From: Acanthosoma haemorrhoidale
Lineage: Eukaryota; Arthropoda; Insecta; Hemiptera; Acanthosomatidae
Length of the DNA stretch: 64,000 nt
Assembly: GCA_930367205.1 (NCBI GenBank)
Contig: OV884012.1
Span: forward strand, 34,444,796 to 34,508,795
Direction of reading: 5' to 3'
Part shown: positions 1 through 13,100 of the stretch, one piece after another
Numbering within the stretch: the stretch's first letter is position 1
How the letters are laid out: every line of letters begins with the position of its first letter
The notes under the pieces: generated by a model
What the model saw: only the letters and a program-made list of their open reading frames with translations
Told to the model about the DNA's origin: nothing
The model's database searches: none
Made by a program: the position numbers and the translations under genes

Positions 1-2284
1 CCCGTACACTTTTTATTTTTGGGGTATGTTTACCCTGGATTTATAAATACAGCCTTAAAGGGAAGGATGAATTGCGAATGAGAGGCCAAACTGAAGACAT
101 GAATGAATGAGCCTCTTTGAGAGAGTACTACCTACCCCTCCTGATCTTTCCTCTCCCCTGCACTTGCCGCTTCTGGGAACCGTCTCTTTTCGGTCTTGGC
201 TCTGTATAATTGTATCCGAGCCCGAAAGCCACTCCCTTCATACAAGAGCCTGCTTTCATAATGTATGGGGGTTATTATTTTTTCCGTATGTTACTCTAAG
301 GTCATTTCTTTTTTTTAAATCAATATTTTAGATATTTATATTTTATTAGTAGAAAAGGCGATTTTCAGTGACTGAGATAGTTTAGCAAACAAAACGAAGT
401 ATGTTTCGTTAAAAAATACCGACTATTTTTTTTAATTTAATAATATTTGATGGTTAAAAAATAACGTCGAGTCACGCCGGTATCTCCTGATACTTTTCAA
501 ATGTTTCCTCACATTCTTAAAAATAAAATGGCTAGGAAGCTACTGATTATACTATTCAGGAGCCATCGTTGCTTCACATGAATTGTTTACAGGCATCAAC
601 ACAATGTTTCAAACATTGTATTTTGTCAGTCTGTCCGCTCTCTGAAAGTTGTAAAAGTTATCCAATAGATCTGAAATTTTTAAAAATATTGTCAGATACT
701 ATGCTGTATATATTTTGATTAAGATATAATAACTGGTGAAAAAAGAAAAGTCGAATATGTAACTCGAACGGTTACCACCATCTATTAAATATATGGATGA
801 TTAAAAAAAAAGGTATGTCTAGCTGACAAAAAAGAAAAAAAATGTTTAACATTGCAATAGTGTGATCACATTAAAAATAATGAAGGGACTGTGAGCATAA
901 GTGATGACTACTACGAACCAACATCATAACAAAAAAAAGGTGAATGAGATCCGCTGACAATTTGAACTTATAAAATAAAGAAAATATAGGAATTACTACA
1001 AAGGAGAAAATAGCGTTAAATGGTGCCGGGATGTCTTAAACTAGGAAGTTAACTGAAATAAAAAAATAACAATGGCGAATTATGAATGTTAGATTGAAGG
1101 GAGAAAAGGAACTGGTAAAGTCTAGATTTAAAGATTGGGAGAGTTGATGAACGACGTAATTGATGGGAATAAAGAACGGTTTGTAGCATGGATAAATAAA
1201 GTAAGCTCAAAAGAACCAGATTTGTTAGATTTGAATAGCTGTTTTGAATTTAGTTGATGAGGTTGTAAAAGTAAGGAGTTTTTTCAGTCATCCTGAATAT
1301 CATTTTTCTTTGTCCAATGATCCAAAATATGAACGTTTCACTGACGTCTGGTAAACTAAGCGATAAGTTCGTAGGCCGATCGTAGCAGCTCTCTTATCAG
1401 TCAGGAGAGAGGAAATCACAGAACAGTGCCACTTCCAGCTTGCGGTTGTTGTATCAGGACTTCCTTGCATCATAGTTACGACGGTGTGGTTCCCTTCTAG
1501 AGGTACATTTCCACTCAGATAATAGACTCTTTGCTGAAAAAGGAAACCACGGAGTCATCGTCGGTTTGATGAGCCACAGAACGTAGTCTATTCTATAGTT
1601 TTGGAAACACCTAAATATGCATTTGCAATCTTCTCAATATTAGTGGCTCATTGAGGGATAGAATCATGGAAGATGGTTTAAAAAAATTAAACTATTTGTA
1701 TAAGATTAACAATAAAATGTAGACAAATTTATTTCTGTTGTGATATAGTTCTCATTGTTATTAATAGTATATAAAATATGTTAATATGTAAACGATATAT
1801 GTTATGAAAACATAGCTTATATTTTTACATTTTGTCTTAAAATTGGCAAACTAGCTCTTGGAAAATTAAATTAGGAGTCCATGCTAACAACTCCGTACCC
1901 AGCGTGAAAGGTTTTTTCAGCCAGAGAGCTTTGCCTAAGAAGTTTCGCGTTGTGAAGATCATCCACTCGTGCAGACTGATGCATAAATATTACTGATTAA
2001 TCATAGATCCTTTATTATAATGTACTTCAAATTCCGTCCCGAAATTATTTGTTGGCCACGTCCCTTCTCAATTGTACCAGGTCATTAATTAAAACATTTA
2101 TTTTCGTGTCTTCTTTTTTCTTTATTTTTTCTGACAGTAGCTCTTTGTAAATTGCCCTGCCCAAGGGGAGAATCATTTCAGAGTGGACGAGAAAGTAAAT
2201 ATGGTAAATGAGCCCATTTAGCTCAATTACCTACTAGCTGAATAGCTTTGGCTATGTACTCATATTTTTTATATATTTGTAATT
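1..2284. other. intergenic, no gene recognised
   Basis: AT-rich sequence full of short homopolymers and stop codons in every frame. The longest ATG-started frame (107-331, 74 codons) has no recognisable motif and ends in a Phe-rich run read from T-rich DNA, so it is not called as a gene. A slightly GC-richer patch lies at about 120-245 and another at 1,370-1,580; neither resembles a family I know. Confidence 0.6.
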
Positions 2285-2886
2285 GATATTTTTATTGGGC
2301 TATAATTACAATCTGCCTTTTATAAGGCAATCAGTAATTGCGATAAACGCTCTCATTCATACCATATTTACAATTCATCATTCACTCACTCATTCATACA
2401 ATATTTACAGACAGCCCAGAGACCTCCCAAATCCACTGCGAAGAGAGAGCGGTGCCTTGGGAAGTCCCCCACGCTCCTCCGTCAGCCGCGTCACCGGATA
2501 CTAGCCAGTCGAGGCTGACCAAGAGCGCGAGAGCCACAGACGCTCAAGACATGATTGGAGTAACTGGCCATTGCCAGGACCCCCGCTGTCACGCGTTTAT
2601 AGCAGGTCACGAGGCCACTGCCGTTTTAGTCTCCGAGGAGGATTATAGGGATGAGTGGCGCAGTGCAATGACTGTGCTACAGGATTAGGGTGGTTGGAAA
2701 GGCTACTGTGGAATTTCATAAACTTAGAAGGGATGAGTTCTAGAATGTAGGGTATATTAAGGTCGTTATGAAGGGTTTTGTTGCTGACATAATAAGGGGC
2801 ATTTACTATTGTTCTCAGGACTTTTGATTGAAAGGATTGGATACGCTTGATGTTCGACTTTTTTGCTGTCCCCCGGCTATGTACTA
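2285..2886 (-). mobile_element. LINE-A (jockey-like) 3' fragment, copy 1
   Basis: 5'-truncated end of a non-LTR retrotransposon on the minus strand. Reading from about 2,870 down to a TAA complemented at 2,597-2,599 there is one uninterrupted frame of roughly 90 codons. It includes NIKRIQSFQSKVLRTIVNAP, YYVSNKTLHNDLNIPYI and NPPRRLKRQWPRDLL, the typical C-terminus after the reverse transcriptase thumb of jockey-clade ORF2. It has no ATG because the 5' part is missing. About 300 bp of 3' UTR follows, with a GC-rich block at 2,410-2,520 and a terminal signature (AAGGCAGATTGTAATT on the minus strand). Copies of the same family lie at 9.3, 10.1, 14.7, 16.0, 22.4 and 28.1 kb. This is the best preserved coding fragment of the family here. 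Confidence 0.85.
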
Positions 2887-4139
2887 AGGCTTAGAAAACA
2901 CCGAAGGTCGTAAGGCAAATATATTGGACTAATTTGTTCAGGCCGGGGCATCAAATCCCCGGGATGCTTCTAGTACATCGAACACTATAGGATATGTATT
3001 TCATTTCTTTCTTATGACTTTCTATTCCCTTTTACGAAACAGTTTTTTATTATTATTACATTTTATTTAGTTCTCATTTAATATTGATATTAATAAAGCT
3101 CGAGAAGGAAGTTTCAGTTTGGGATCAACGTAGTCAAACGAAGAAAACATTGTTCATTTTTCATTCATTAAAGTTATTGTATTTCGTGTTGACTCATCAG
3201 GTCTGGAGAGGAAAAGTTATCGGCTTCACTGTGTTGTATTGAAAATATTTTTCATCAAGTATATTATGACATGTTTGCAAAGGCCGTGGCCTACAGTTGG
3301 TCGTCGACTCAGTTTTCCCGAACGCGTTCCTGCAGCAACGAGCCATATTCAATACGGAAGTTTTATTTCATTGAATCAGGCAGCACAGAAAGAATTATTT
3401 GAACTTTGCTATTGCATTTGGCTTTTCAGCACATGAGTGTATTTTCTGAGAAAAAATAACCATCATTAAACTAAGATAATAACAAATTTATATTTGTTTT
3501 GTTCAAATAGTTTACTCTACATGTTTGTCGGTTCAATTAGTTCTGAAAGGATAAAAAAATGGAAAACAGATTACATCAAATTTCTATTAAAAGAAACTCA
3601 ATATCGCCATATTTTTATTAAGTTTTTAGTTTTTTGGGCAATGAAAATAACTGATAGCAATTTTCGCCCATAGAACAAAAAAAAAAAATATTGTAGAGTA
3701 AGATTTTTGTTGTTGCCGAAAGTTTTTGAGGGAGAAACCTCTATTAATTTGAATTCATCCTTAGATGTTATCAAACACAATAGTTTTGAGTGCTGAGTCA
3801 AATGCCAATGATTTCGAATGTTGAATAACTACCCCTCTTCTTTTTGGACATATCTTATAATATCTGTGGCTACTGGGGGTCGACTTATCCTCAAAACAAA
3901 ATAAGAGTAGAGACACGTGAATTGGTAAGTTTGATTTCTCACGTCTCGTGAAGAACGAGTGTCGGTAATGTCCCAAAAGGGGAGTACGCCCGCCGCGTGC
4001 TAGGGACACTACGACCCGGCCGCATTCCGGCGAGCTTCAAGCTTTCTTTATCTCTTTTATCTCTTTAGATAAAATGGGTAAACATGTAATCTTTGGCTTT
4101 TGCTGGTGGCCTAGTTGGCGGTCAGCTTCATTCTTATTG
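2887..4139. other. intergenic, no gene recognised
   Basis: AT-rich DNA. The small open frames (3,239-3,436 on plus; 3,598-3,801 and 3,761-4,009 on minus) show no motif, overlap one another on the same strand, and contain low-complexity stretches. A short GC-richer patch (3,280-3,360) was not identified. Confidence 0.55.
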
Positions 4140-4632
4140 ATATGACTCCATAAGATCTTCGAAAGTGTGCCCCGACAGTGCACTATGTTCAGGAGAAGAG
4201 GAACAGGGTAGGTATTATAGGTAGTTTGTGTCGTCTTGGAATGACCACCAATTCACACTCGGTATCTAAGGGTAGGCAGAAACCGTCCGGATCCCAAAGG
4301 CGAGTGTGAACCAGAGAGAGAGAGGCAGACTGAATCGCTGGGGGAGACGAGGCGCTACTAGGTAAAGTTTGTAGGGCCCCAGTAGACTGTCGTCTGCATG
4401 GAAGAGGTCTCTTCCAAGGAAGTTCTAGTTTTAGCGAGAGCAAGGCAGAGAATCCCACTAGGAAGGTGTGGGGTCTGACAACGCCTGAATAAAACATAGC
4501 AAGGTTAGGAAAGTCACGTGTAAAGGTAGTTAAATAAGAAAGCAGAGCAAAGCAACCAGCGCCAATGCAGTGAGAGAGCATTGTTCTTCAAGTGCAGGGT
4601 TCCAAGAGTCTGGGACAATTCCCCCCCCCCCC
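4140..4632 (-). other. GC-richer block with unidentified 130-codon frame
   Basis: A block clearly richer in G+C than its surroundings, ending at a run of 12 C residues (4,621-4,632). On the minus strand an ATG frame of 130 codons runs from 4,581 to 4,189. It is rich in Ser, Leu and Pro and shows no motif I can assign. The abrupt change in composition fits an inserted element or an old exon-like fragment, but nothing here proves coding. It could equally be untranslated LINE sequence. Confidence 0.3.
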
Positions 4633-4871
4633 TTTTCTTAACCCCTTCTTTTAAACATTTTTTTCAACAAATTATGAACATTAGCAATGAACAAATTGGT
4701 GATTAATGGCTCCTTTTTGTGCATAACTGCAAAAATCCATTGTAAGGAGGGGAGAAAATATAAAAACAATCGTTTTGAAGTTAAAATTACATATTCAAAT
4801 AGACGGGACTAAGTTATGGGGGTCACCTTCGGTTTAAAAAATGGGAAAACTTACATACTAAAACATAAAGA

Positions 4872-5393
4872 CTAAAGCGTTCGTGCCTCGACTGCGTTCT
4901 GCCATCGATAGGGGAACGGAGTGGGGTTTATCTTACTAAATACTGGGTTTGTGATGTATTGCAACGAATCGAAGAATTTGATATGTCTCCGGTGAATGAA
5001 TTCATCCACCGTAGGCAGCTCAAATATCTCATGAAGGTCTCTGTGGCTCCGCTGCTCGAATGAAGTACCTCTGACCACTTTCATCAGTATACCGTTTTGG
5101 AATTGTTGGAGTCGCCGAGCTGTTGTATACGTCAGATAACGAAAAAGCGGTGCACCGTACAGCAGAGTAGGCCTGAGTATGCTCTTGTATATCAACAGCT
5201 TGAGACGAAGTGATAGATTAGGGGAAGTCAATAAATGCGTAAGCCGGTAAGACTTCGTGCGAGTATGCTTCAACTTCTTCGTAAAATGGTTACTAAAATG
5301 GAGGTATGGGACAAAACCCCAAATCTGGGCCTTATATAGGCAGGTCAGAGGCTGGGCCTCACCCGCGCCCCTAGTGGGCTTCAACCTTGTCAT
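4872..5393 (-). pseudogene. jockey-like LINE reverse transcriptase C-terminus (LINE-B)
   Basis: A 173-codon frame on the minus strand matches the last part of jockey-clade ORF2: a thumb region with LLIYKSILRPTLLYGAPLF, then LQQFQN, then VVRGTSFEQRSHRDLHEIF and LPTVDEFI. In intact elements the endonuclease and reverse transcriptase precede this part and make a cDNA copy of the element RNA at the target site; both are absent here. The first roughly 20 residues look unrelated, so the element probably starts near 5,330. It differs clearly in sequence from LINE-A, so it is a separate family. It is a dead fragment with no function expected for the host. Confidence 0.85.
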
Positions 5394-6599
5394 GCACTAC
5401 TTTCCCCCTCTCTTAACTGAGGCCGAACGTTTTTATTACTAAAATATGGAAATGTAGGTGGGTATTTTCTTGGCCGAGAAGAGGGGAACTTCTATTTATT
5501 CGTCGTGAAGAAGTTGACACAACAACGGATATTATTGATTTTGATTTCGTTCGGTCCTTAATGGTACAAAAAAAAAAAATGTTTATCAAACCCATATTTA
5601 GCAGGGACCGAAAAGTTCCATTTATGTAAAATGTATGTTTTGGACTGACCTACTCATTCCCCGGATTTACATTTTTTTTGCGCTTTGTGCATTAGTAAGT
5701 ATTTGATTATTAAACTTGGCTGTTTGAATTGTGAATGAATATTGCTTCGTGTGGATAAAGTAATCGGTACTACTTTCTAGGGAGAACCAGCAAGTAAAGT
5801 CTTCGTTAATGAAAATTCGATGTTAATTTGGGAATATGTTTCTTCTAGTCTTTGAATGCGGTAAATCCTAGCAGTTTTTCTGAACGATAGAGGATATTGC
5901 TACAAGAACATACAACTCTAAAACATAAAAATGCTTAATAGCTTTATTTACAAAATCGAGTCTATTATAGTTATACTCACCGGCAAATATTGTTTTGTTT
6001 TTTCCACCATCTTCATGGTAAAAACGTGAAAAAAGCCTTAACGGCGGCACACTTTAAAATCCTTGGCCAGTCTGTCTCCTCTATCTGATTGATTTTTTTT
6101 TGTAGCGCTCCCATGGTGGGAAAAAAAATTTAAATTATTATTGAGACTTAACTTAGAAATTAAACCTAGAATGTGTATAGGTTTTTCACTGGTAAAACCC
6201 GTTTTAGCTTATTATTTATTTTTGAAGTAGTGTTATAATTAATAAAATTGTATCCACCTGAAGGACACGAGAAAAAACGTAATTAATAATTTGAAATAAT
6301 TAATCTCTATAATCTTTATAAATTGAATTTTCATAAAGCTGCTGCCATCGGCTTCAAAAGAACGGCATTGGGGAAAAGACCTTGCAGACATTGCTTTGTT
6401 TATTTTTTTTATTCTAGTAATTCTAGCAAATCTTTATTTGAAGGAAATTACAATCAGCCAGCCCTAGAAGGGCTACAGAAAATTTTAGTAAAATTTTAGT
6501 AAATAAAATTGCATTTATAATATGTTAATAAATTTACATTTACTTTCGACTATTACAGAAATGAAAAACTATATTTTATTAAAATATGATAATTTTTTG
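5394..6599. other. intergenic, no gene recognised
   Basis: AT-rich; only spurious 60-codon frames on the minus strand (5,413-5,595 and 5,868-6,050). No recognisable repeat or RNA gene. Confidence 0.55.
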
Positions 6600-6870
6600 T
6601 ATTTTTGGGGTTATCCCGCTCCGCTGCACTGGGCGTCGAGCCACCAGTGACCGCGTGCCTCTTGCGTGCTTACGTCAGTAGAGGGTACAGAAAGGCCTGC
6701 TGGGACAGAAATATATTTTATTCCTCCTTTCTGCCTGAACAAAGTCACGCCGCCGGTGGTGGGGAGAGAATCCATACCCCCAGATCCCTCTGACGTCACT
6801 ACTCCCACACTTCTAGCATATCTCCGTTGGTTGTTGCCCAGTCGATACCATAGTACTAGTTTGTAGTTTC
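6600..6870. other. GC-rich island of unknown origin
   Basis: About 270 bp of much higher G+C than its flanks. Short frames are open on both strands (6,605-6,793 and 6,666-6,866 on plus; 6,611-6,808 on minus), as expected of GC-rich DNA with few stops. No protein motif, polymerase III box or terminal repeat was recognised. It could be a SINE-like or other small inserted element. Confidence 0.3.
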
Positions 6871-9261
6871 TCTTATAGTTTAATTCTCCATCTTTTCTTC
6901 TTCGACAAGATTTTGGTTAACATACAATCACCCCCCCCCCAAGTTAGGTAAAAGAAGTGGATTAAGCCTGCTTCATGCCAAAATGTTATATTTGGGCCGT
7001 TGTTCACAAATTGTGAATAATTTCAATGAGGAGATTTCAACTCATAATTTAATTCTGACCATTGTTGAGTAGAAGTGGGCATTTATTAGATCATTTTTTT
7101 TTTCTTAACCAGAACAATACTTCATAAATTTTTATATATCAAACATCATAAATTTTTGACACCATAGATAAATTTAAAGTCTGCATATTATGGTTCTTTC
7201 ATTGAAGTTTTTTTTTTTATTCAAACAGTTATATCTCAAGCACTGAGTTATTTTTCAAGATTAACATATAGACTTCAAGATAAGGAAAGAAGAATTGCCT
7301 ATCCTGTAGATTTTCAGGTTTGGAAAGGGGATAGATGTTTCCACATTAAACTTATAGTTGGGTAATAATCGTAGGACGAAAAAGCTGTTTTGAAGCCTCA
7401 TTTGATTTGCATTTGACTCTCGAAGCCCTTATTTTTATAGGAAGTGGGTGTTCGATATCTTCTAGGGAAAAGGTCCTTCGTGTTTGGCGTTGTTTTTTTT
7501 TATTTTTATTTTTTTCAAAACCAGAAACCCTTATTTTCCCACCTACGTGACTCCCCGTTCTCGCCTTTGTGAGTCCCCTATTCGACCTAGAGGTATAATA
7601 ACATATATGTCGTCGCAGCAGGTAATGTTGTGACGACACAACATTTTTATACGACACAACATTACAATTATAGCAATCTCCCTAAGGCGTGAATTAATTA
7701 AGCGCCGTTAAATAATTATTTACTTATATATTAGGTGCTAGTAGTGTATTAATATTTTAATGAGTTAACAAATTTGTCTCTCCTCAAAATATTTTTATTA
7801 AACACAAACGCTTTGCTATTGTACTATACTCTCATTCTCAAGTGCCACTGAATAAAACAAACAAATCACAACTAAACTTGTGATGTAAGAGGGATGCTAT
7901 CTCTACGGTTTTCAAACGATTACTTGATCCATTAATCAGGTACTAGTTGTTACGTGAGAAATCATAATATACTTTATTAATGTGGGATAGAATAAACCAT
8001 TTTAAGATACAAATCGTGGTGGAGTAGAAAAAACGTACAAAGGAATGATCATGAAAATAGAACCTCTCACTTCGGGCTGAAATCAAAAACAACTGTAATT
8101 TTCGAATGAAAAAAACAAACAAATAGCACTTTCGATTGATTTCCCAAAGTCACATCTTTATACTGAATTTAATTCTAGTGCTAGAGACTTGTCGTCGGCG
8201 ATAGTTAGCTGCTCGTGGTGATAATGTAAATTTGGAGTCTTTCAGTAACGAAATTCCTATGGATATTTAGTTTACCTCCGATTATGGCGGTTGGAATAAC
8301 TACCCGGTGTGATTGCCGTTGTTAAAAACAAAAAAAAGTTCTACGAGAACTATTCAAAAAATAATGAAAAATGCCTAAATTGAATATTGCTGCGTTTTCA
8401 TAATATGTCATATGAAAATAGTAAAGCAGACAAAATTCCTCATGTTATGTAAGGCATTAGGTCATAGATAAGGGACAGATTTTTGTCACTATCCTTCTAC
8501 GCTTATCTCAGCTTATCTTTTTAACGATATTCAAGGTTTTTTCTAATAACGGAAAATTTGTGCTATATTCTTACACTCTTAAATCTAAGTATAAACAATA
8601 ATATATTGAGTGCCAGAACTTAAAAGGTGTAATTTTCCATCAGTTAAATTAATTTAATTGCTGAGCACTAAGGCAGAAGATTTTACTGACTGCCTCATCG
8701 TTTTTCATATATTGACATCATCGTATGTATGTTGTATGATAGTGGTCATAATATTAGTTCATTCAATAAAATAATTCTTAATACCAATTAAAATTAATGT
8801 ATTCACTTTTAAACCACAGAATAAAATTAATTAATGAATATACATTTAAAATATTCGGGAACAACTCGAAATATGCAGATTCGTTTTCAGTTACAATACA
8901 ATGACGTGCGGGAGAAAAAAAACTAAATGTGAAAAAAAAATGAGGCTCTTTTGCTAACTTTTATGATTATCTTAGTCCAAGTTCAGAAGCAATTTCTAAT
9001 TTTAAATTCACATTTTTCCCCTCAGCGTTCAGGTCACGTTTAGTCCCGTGTATATCTCTCTCGATATTATTAAAAAAATGAACATCATTTAAACAAATTT
9101 TAATTGTTTATAATATTTTTTTCACGTGGTGTAAATGAGAGTGTTAATTCAATATTGTATGTTTTGAATGTGATAATTGATCGCAATTACTCACTACTCT
9201 ATTAGTGCATAGATTGTATATATATATATATTCCCTCAAATAACAATTTTTTCGACAAAAG
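6871..9261. other. intergenic, with one copy of a dispersed repeat
   Basis: No gene recognised. The minus frame 7,352-7,657 (101 codons) is rich in Lys and Arg and overlaps a dispersed repeat at about 7,495-7,560 whose core CAAAACCAGAAACCCTT recurs elsewhere in the window. A duplicated CGACACAACATT lies near 7,635-7,665. A short TA microsatellite lies at about 9,217-9,231. Confidence 0.5.
7495..7560 (+). repeat. dispersed 'CAGAAACCCTT' repeat, copy 1
   Basis: A T-rich lead, then CAAAACCAGAAACCCTT, then a stretch resembling CCCACCTACGTGACT. Related stretches occur near 46,355, 51,165, 53,131 and 61,310. The family is of unknown class with no coding content. Confidence 0.5.
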
Positions 9262-10025
9262 ACTGACATGGAACCCACAAACGAGGCTAAAAAGACAAGA
9301 ACTAAACAGACGCTTTGGACAGCTGTACAGACTACTTCGAAGGACATCCCACCTCTCAATAGAAAACAAACTACTTATTTACAAAGTTATACTTAAGCCA
9401 ATCTGGACATACGGAATAGAGCTATGGGGGGACAGCAAACAAGTCAAACATCAAGCGCATCCAATCCTTTCAATCAAAAGTCCTGAGAACAATAGTAAAT
9501 GCCGTTATTACGTCAGCAACAAAACCCTTCATAACGATCTGAATATACCCTACATTCTTGAACTCATCCCTTCCAAATTCATGAAATTCCATAGTAACTT
9601 ATCCAACCACCCTAATCCCGTAGCACAGTCATTGCACTGTACCACTCATCCCTATAATCCTCCTCGGAGACTAAAACGCGCCTCGTGACCTGGTATAAAT
9701 GCGTGACAGTGGGAGTCCTGGCAATGGCCAGTTCTCCAATCACGTCCTGAGGGGCTTTGGCTCTCGCGCTCTTGGTCAGCCTCAGCTGGCCCTTATCCAG
9801 TGACGCGGCTGACGAAGGAGCGTGGGGGACTTCTCAAGACTCCGCTTCCGCCTTCGCACGCGAGAGAAGTGACAACCATGTGGACTTGGGGGGCCTCTGG
9901 GCTGTTTGTATATATAGTATGCATGAGCGAGTGAATGAAAATTGTAAATTGGTATGAACGAGATCATATAGCACAATTACTTATAGCCCAATCAGGCAGA
10001 TTGTAATTTTATCATAATAAAGTTG
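9262..10025 (+). mobile_element. LINE-A (jockey-like) 3' fragment, copy 2
   Basis: Longest copy of the family and in plus orientation. The frame starting near 9,268 reads RLKRQELNRRFGQLYRLLRR, SHLSIENKLLIYK and ILKPIWTYGIELWGDSKQ, the thumb region of a jockey-clade reverse transcriptase. A frameshift near 9,445 then moves the reading to the frame giving the YYVSNKTLHNDLNIPYI and NPPRRLKR segments. The 3' UTR includes a GC-rich block (9,790-9,905) shared with the 14.7 and 22.4 kb copies, and ends with the terminal signature containing AATAAAG. It is 5'-truncated and broken, so non-autonomous. Confidence 0.85.
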
Positions 10026-10097
10026 TTATAATCAAATAACAATATAATAATCGTTACCCAGCCTTTCATCTAGAGATAATTCTGACGAAGATCCCTC

Positions 10098-10170
10098 TAC
10101 AAGACTTAAGAGACAAGAATTAAACATACACTCTGGGCAGTTATACACACTGCTTGGTTTACTAACGAAA
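10098..10170 (+). mobile_element. LINE-A coding fragment, copy 3
   Basis: Just after the 3' end of the previous copy, this short stretch repeats the start of that copy: it translates to RLKRQELN, then GQLYTLL, matching the segment near 9,270-9,330 with substitutions. It has no 3' tail. Either a second insertion was cut short or an older copy was interrupted by the 9.3 kb copy. Confidence 0.6.
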
Positions 10171-13100
10171 AAAGTTGAGGAAAAAATCTGATCCTGTGAG
10201 TTAAACTAAACTGCTGTCGTGAAAAGTTATGATTCAGGAGATATGATCTTTTCGCTTGTAAACTCCATAATAAGACTTGTAAGATCCATTATTCTCGCAC
10301 TGCTTTATGATTACCTGAATTCAAATATCATTGAACAGTACCTCTATCCGTTAAATACATGTTCTGGCTTAATATACCTATTATAACTGTTAAGAATCCA
10401 GATAATCGTGGAGGATAAAATATTGCATACATTATTTTTTTTAAATAATGCATTAAAACGTACTCGCTAATGCTAATGTGTGACAATGTGTTTATTGTTT
10501 TTTTCACTTCGATAGTACAACCACAAAGTAGATTAGCAACTATTATAGAGCTGAGCACTTGTACACAGTTACTTTTGGGACACTCCTAAATCATATCTTT
10601 AGAAGTGGTCTCAAGTTGAAGTGCCTGTACTATCTCTCGGGGTTCGTTCCTCTCCAGTGGAATAAATATTAGACATTTTTAATCTATAGGGTTTCTTCGG
10701 ATACTTCATATCCAGACACTGCTACTAATTATCAGCCAGGAGGGGAGGTTCATCTCCTGTCCCTCGACAGGTGCTCTCCCATCTGTGGTATTCCTACCGA
10801 GTACGAGCCGTAACCAATGCTCAATCTCTTCACACCTCGTTAATCACAGGACAACATCACCAGAACAAATCTCTCGAAGAAAACTATAGTTTATTCGCTC
10901 GGGCTTAAAATTGACGAGGGTTAATTTAACTGCCGAGAACGAGTGCTAGATAAAGGTGTCGGGAATCGGTACTGCTCGTCCTCGATTGGATAGTATGGTT
11001 AAGTTAGAAGAATGCCTGATTGAAGATTTGAAATTATTAAAACATCTCATACCACAACTAATGACTATTAACATAAAAGCTGATGTGTATATGTCGGTTC
11101 GTTCTGGTTCAACAGAGTCCCAAATATGAGCTAAATACATGGAATTTTACAATGATGTTCCATATAATCTCCTGACAATACGATATAGTAATAACAATAA
11201 TCAAGCCAGTTTAAATGGAAAAAAAATTTCATTTTGAGTAGTTTAACAAATTAACATTTATGGTGCAAAATGGGAAAATCTTGCAGTGAAAAAATGAAAA
11301 ATGGGAGGTATTAAGTGGCCTAGATCTCATTTGAAATATATACACAGGTGTCCTGGTAGAAGAAAACAAATAGTTTCCTGAGAGCTGTAATGTACAGGTA
11401 TGTTGATACTAAAGCAAACACACCACCACAGGGCAGGCGATAAGTATTTCTAGTTTTAGAACCTTTGCCACACTTGCTGTGCGTTAACAGTTTTAATTGT
11501 AATTTTTTTGGACATTTTTATTCAAGATGTCTACGCTTGCAAAAGGTTCGAAAACCAAATTTTCTTTCATTCATTTCTTCATTTTATTATCAGTGTGCAT
11601 TGTCCTAGAATACGTCAAGTTGAATTCCACACCGATATTTTTGTACGGAAAAAATGTAGATTAGTTTATAATCAAGAAAGGCCTGAAAAATGTTTTTTTA
11701 GAAATTATGCTTTCAGAATGTGGCGAAGTAACAAGTATCGTTTAGCTGAGAATAACTATATGTATCATAATTCATTGCAAAGAATAAACGCCATCATGAA
11801 TTTTACTTTGCAAACTTAACTATAAATTGACTGTTACATAAAATAATATTGTTCCCAGAAACTGAGAACATGTTGACTTGGCGAGTGTATACATTTATTA
11901 TTACCGATGCCAATTGAGAGAGAATCGCGTTGAAAAAAAAAACTTTCCAAACAGGTTTACTTTATGAAACCATGCATTTTTTTCTCTTTTACCCACATGT
12001 TCGATGTTGTCAGAAGTACAAGATCAAACCGTTGCCTTTTTATTTTTTTACTCACTGGTTTTTGATAAATAATTTACCTAATAAAGACTACCCACCCTCT
12101 TTTAGAAAATCCTGACACTCTAGAACCAATTTCTCCTTTTTCAAGATTTACTAAGCAGTATTAATATTTCATTTATTCGAGTAAAAAGTGTCTCATGTAA
12201 GAGTTTTCTTATTTTCCGAAATTACTGTAAAAATGCTCCTTTGCCGTAACTAGTTACACAAGTTGTGTTCCGTCGAGTTTTAAAGGGAACTGAACACAGA
12301 CCTGACAAAAGTCAGGTTGTGCGAATTAAAAACATGAAAGGGAACAGAAGAAGTGATTTCTGTTGCCATACTACAAATGTGGCTTGACAATCGTTTTAGC
12401 ACTAATATAAAGTACTGAATTTTAGATAGCACATTTTCCCATCCAAGCGAGGTGTTGTATATGTGATACATTTTTTGGAACTTTAGTAGATATGATTAGA
12501 TTTATATGATGCTTTCTTGAGGCATTTTTGCAGTAAGTGGCATTTGTTGCCCAAATAATGAAGATATTATATTATCAAATCTATAATCGTGAAATTAATT
12601 TCACTTTGTGAAAAAAACCTATTTTGTTGAATTAGTAAAATCGTTACAAAGAACCTTTTTTGTCTCGCTTGAGCGCATCGTTACGGGACTCTGCTGTTAT
12701 ACTGTCCTGTTGTCTGCTGTGTTATCACAAACTCATAACTCAGCTGAGCCCTCGACAACGGGGAAAAACTCCGTGCTGCAATAAAGAAATTTGTCTAAGT
12801 CATAACGTTATTTATCTCGAGGATAATTTATATATGGCGTCGTAAAATGCAAGAGTTATGCCTTTAGAACAATATAAAGTGTAGACAGCATTGCATATAG
12901 TAAAGGAGTGGACATGTAGCCCCCTGACCTTGCTCGGCGACTCTGAAGCCCTTAGAGGTTACATAAAGGACTGTCCTTAGCAGGCATTACATAATAGGTT
13001 ACATAAGTTACAGGGCTATCCGCTTACACAGCCGTCATTGCCTATCTACTTCCCATGTAACACCCCCTCTTGTTTTTGATTTAACTAAATTTTCCTTTAA

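Noticed and set aside
12900..13075. Long terminal repeat of a retrotransposon
   Set aside because: No second copy, primer-binding site or gag/pol sequence nearby.
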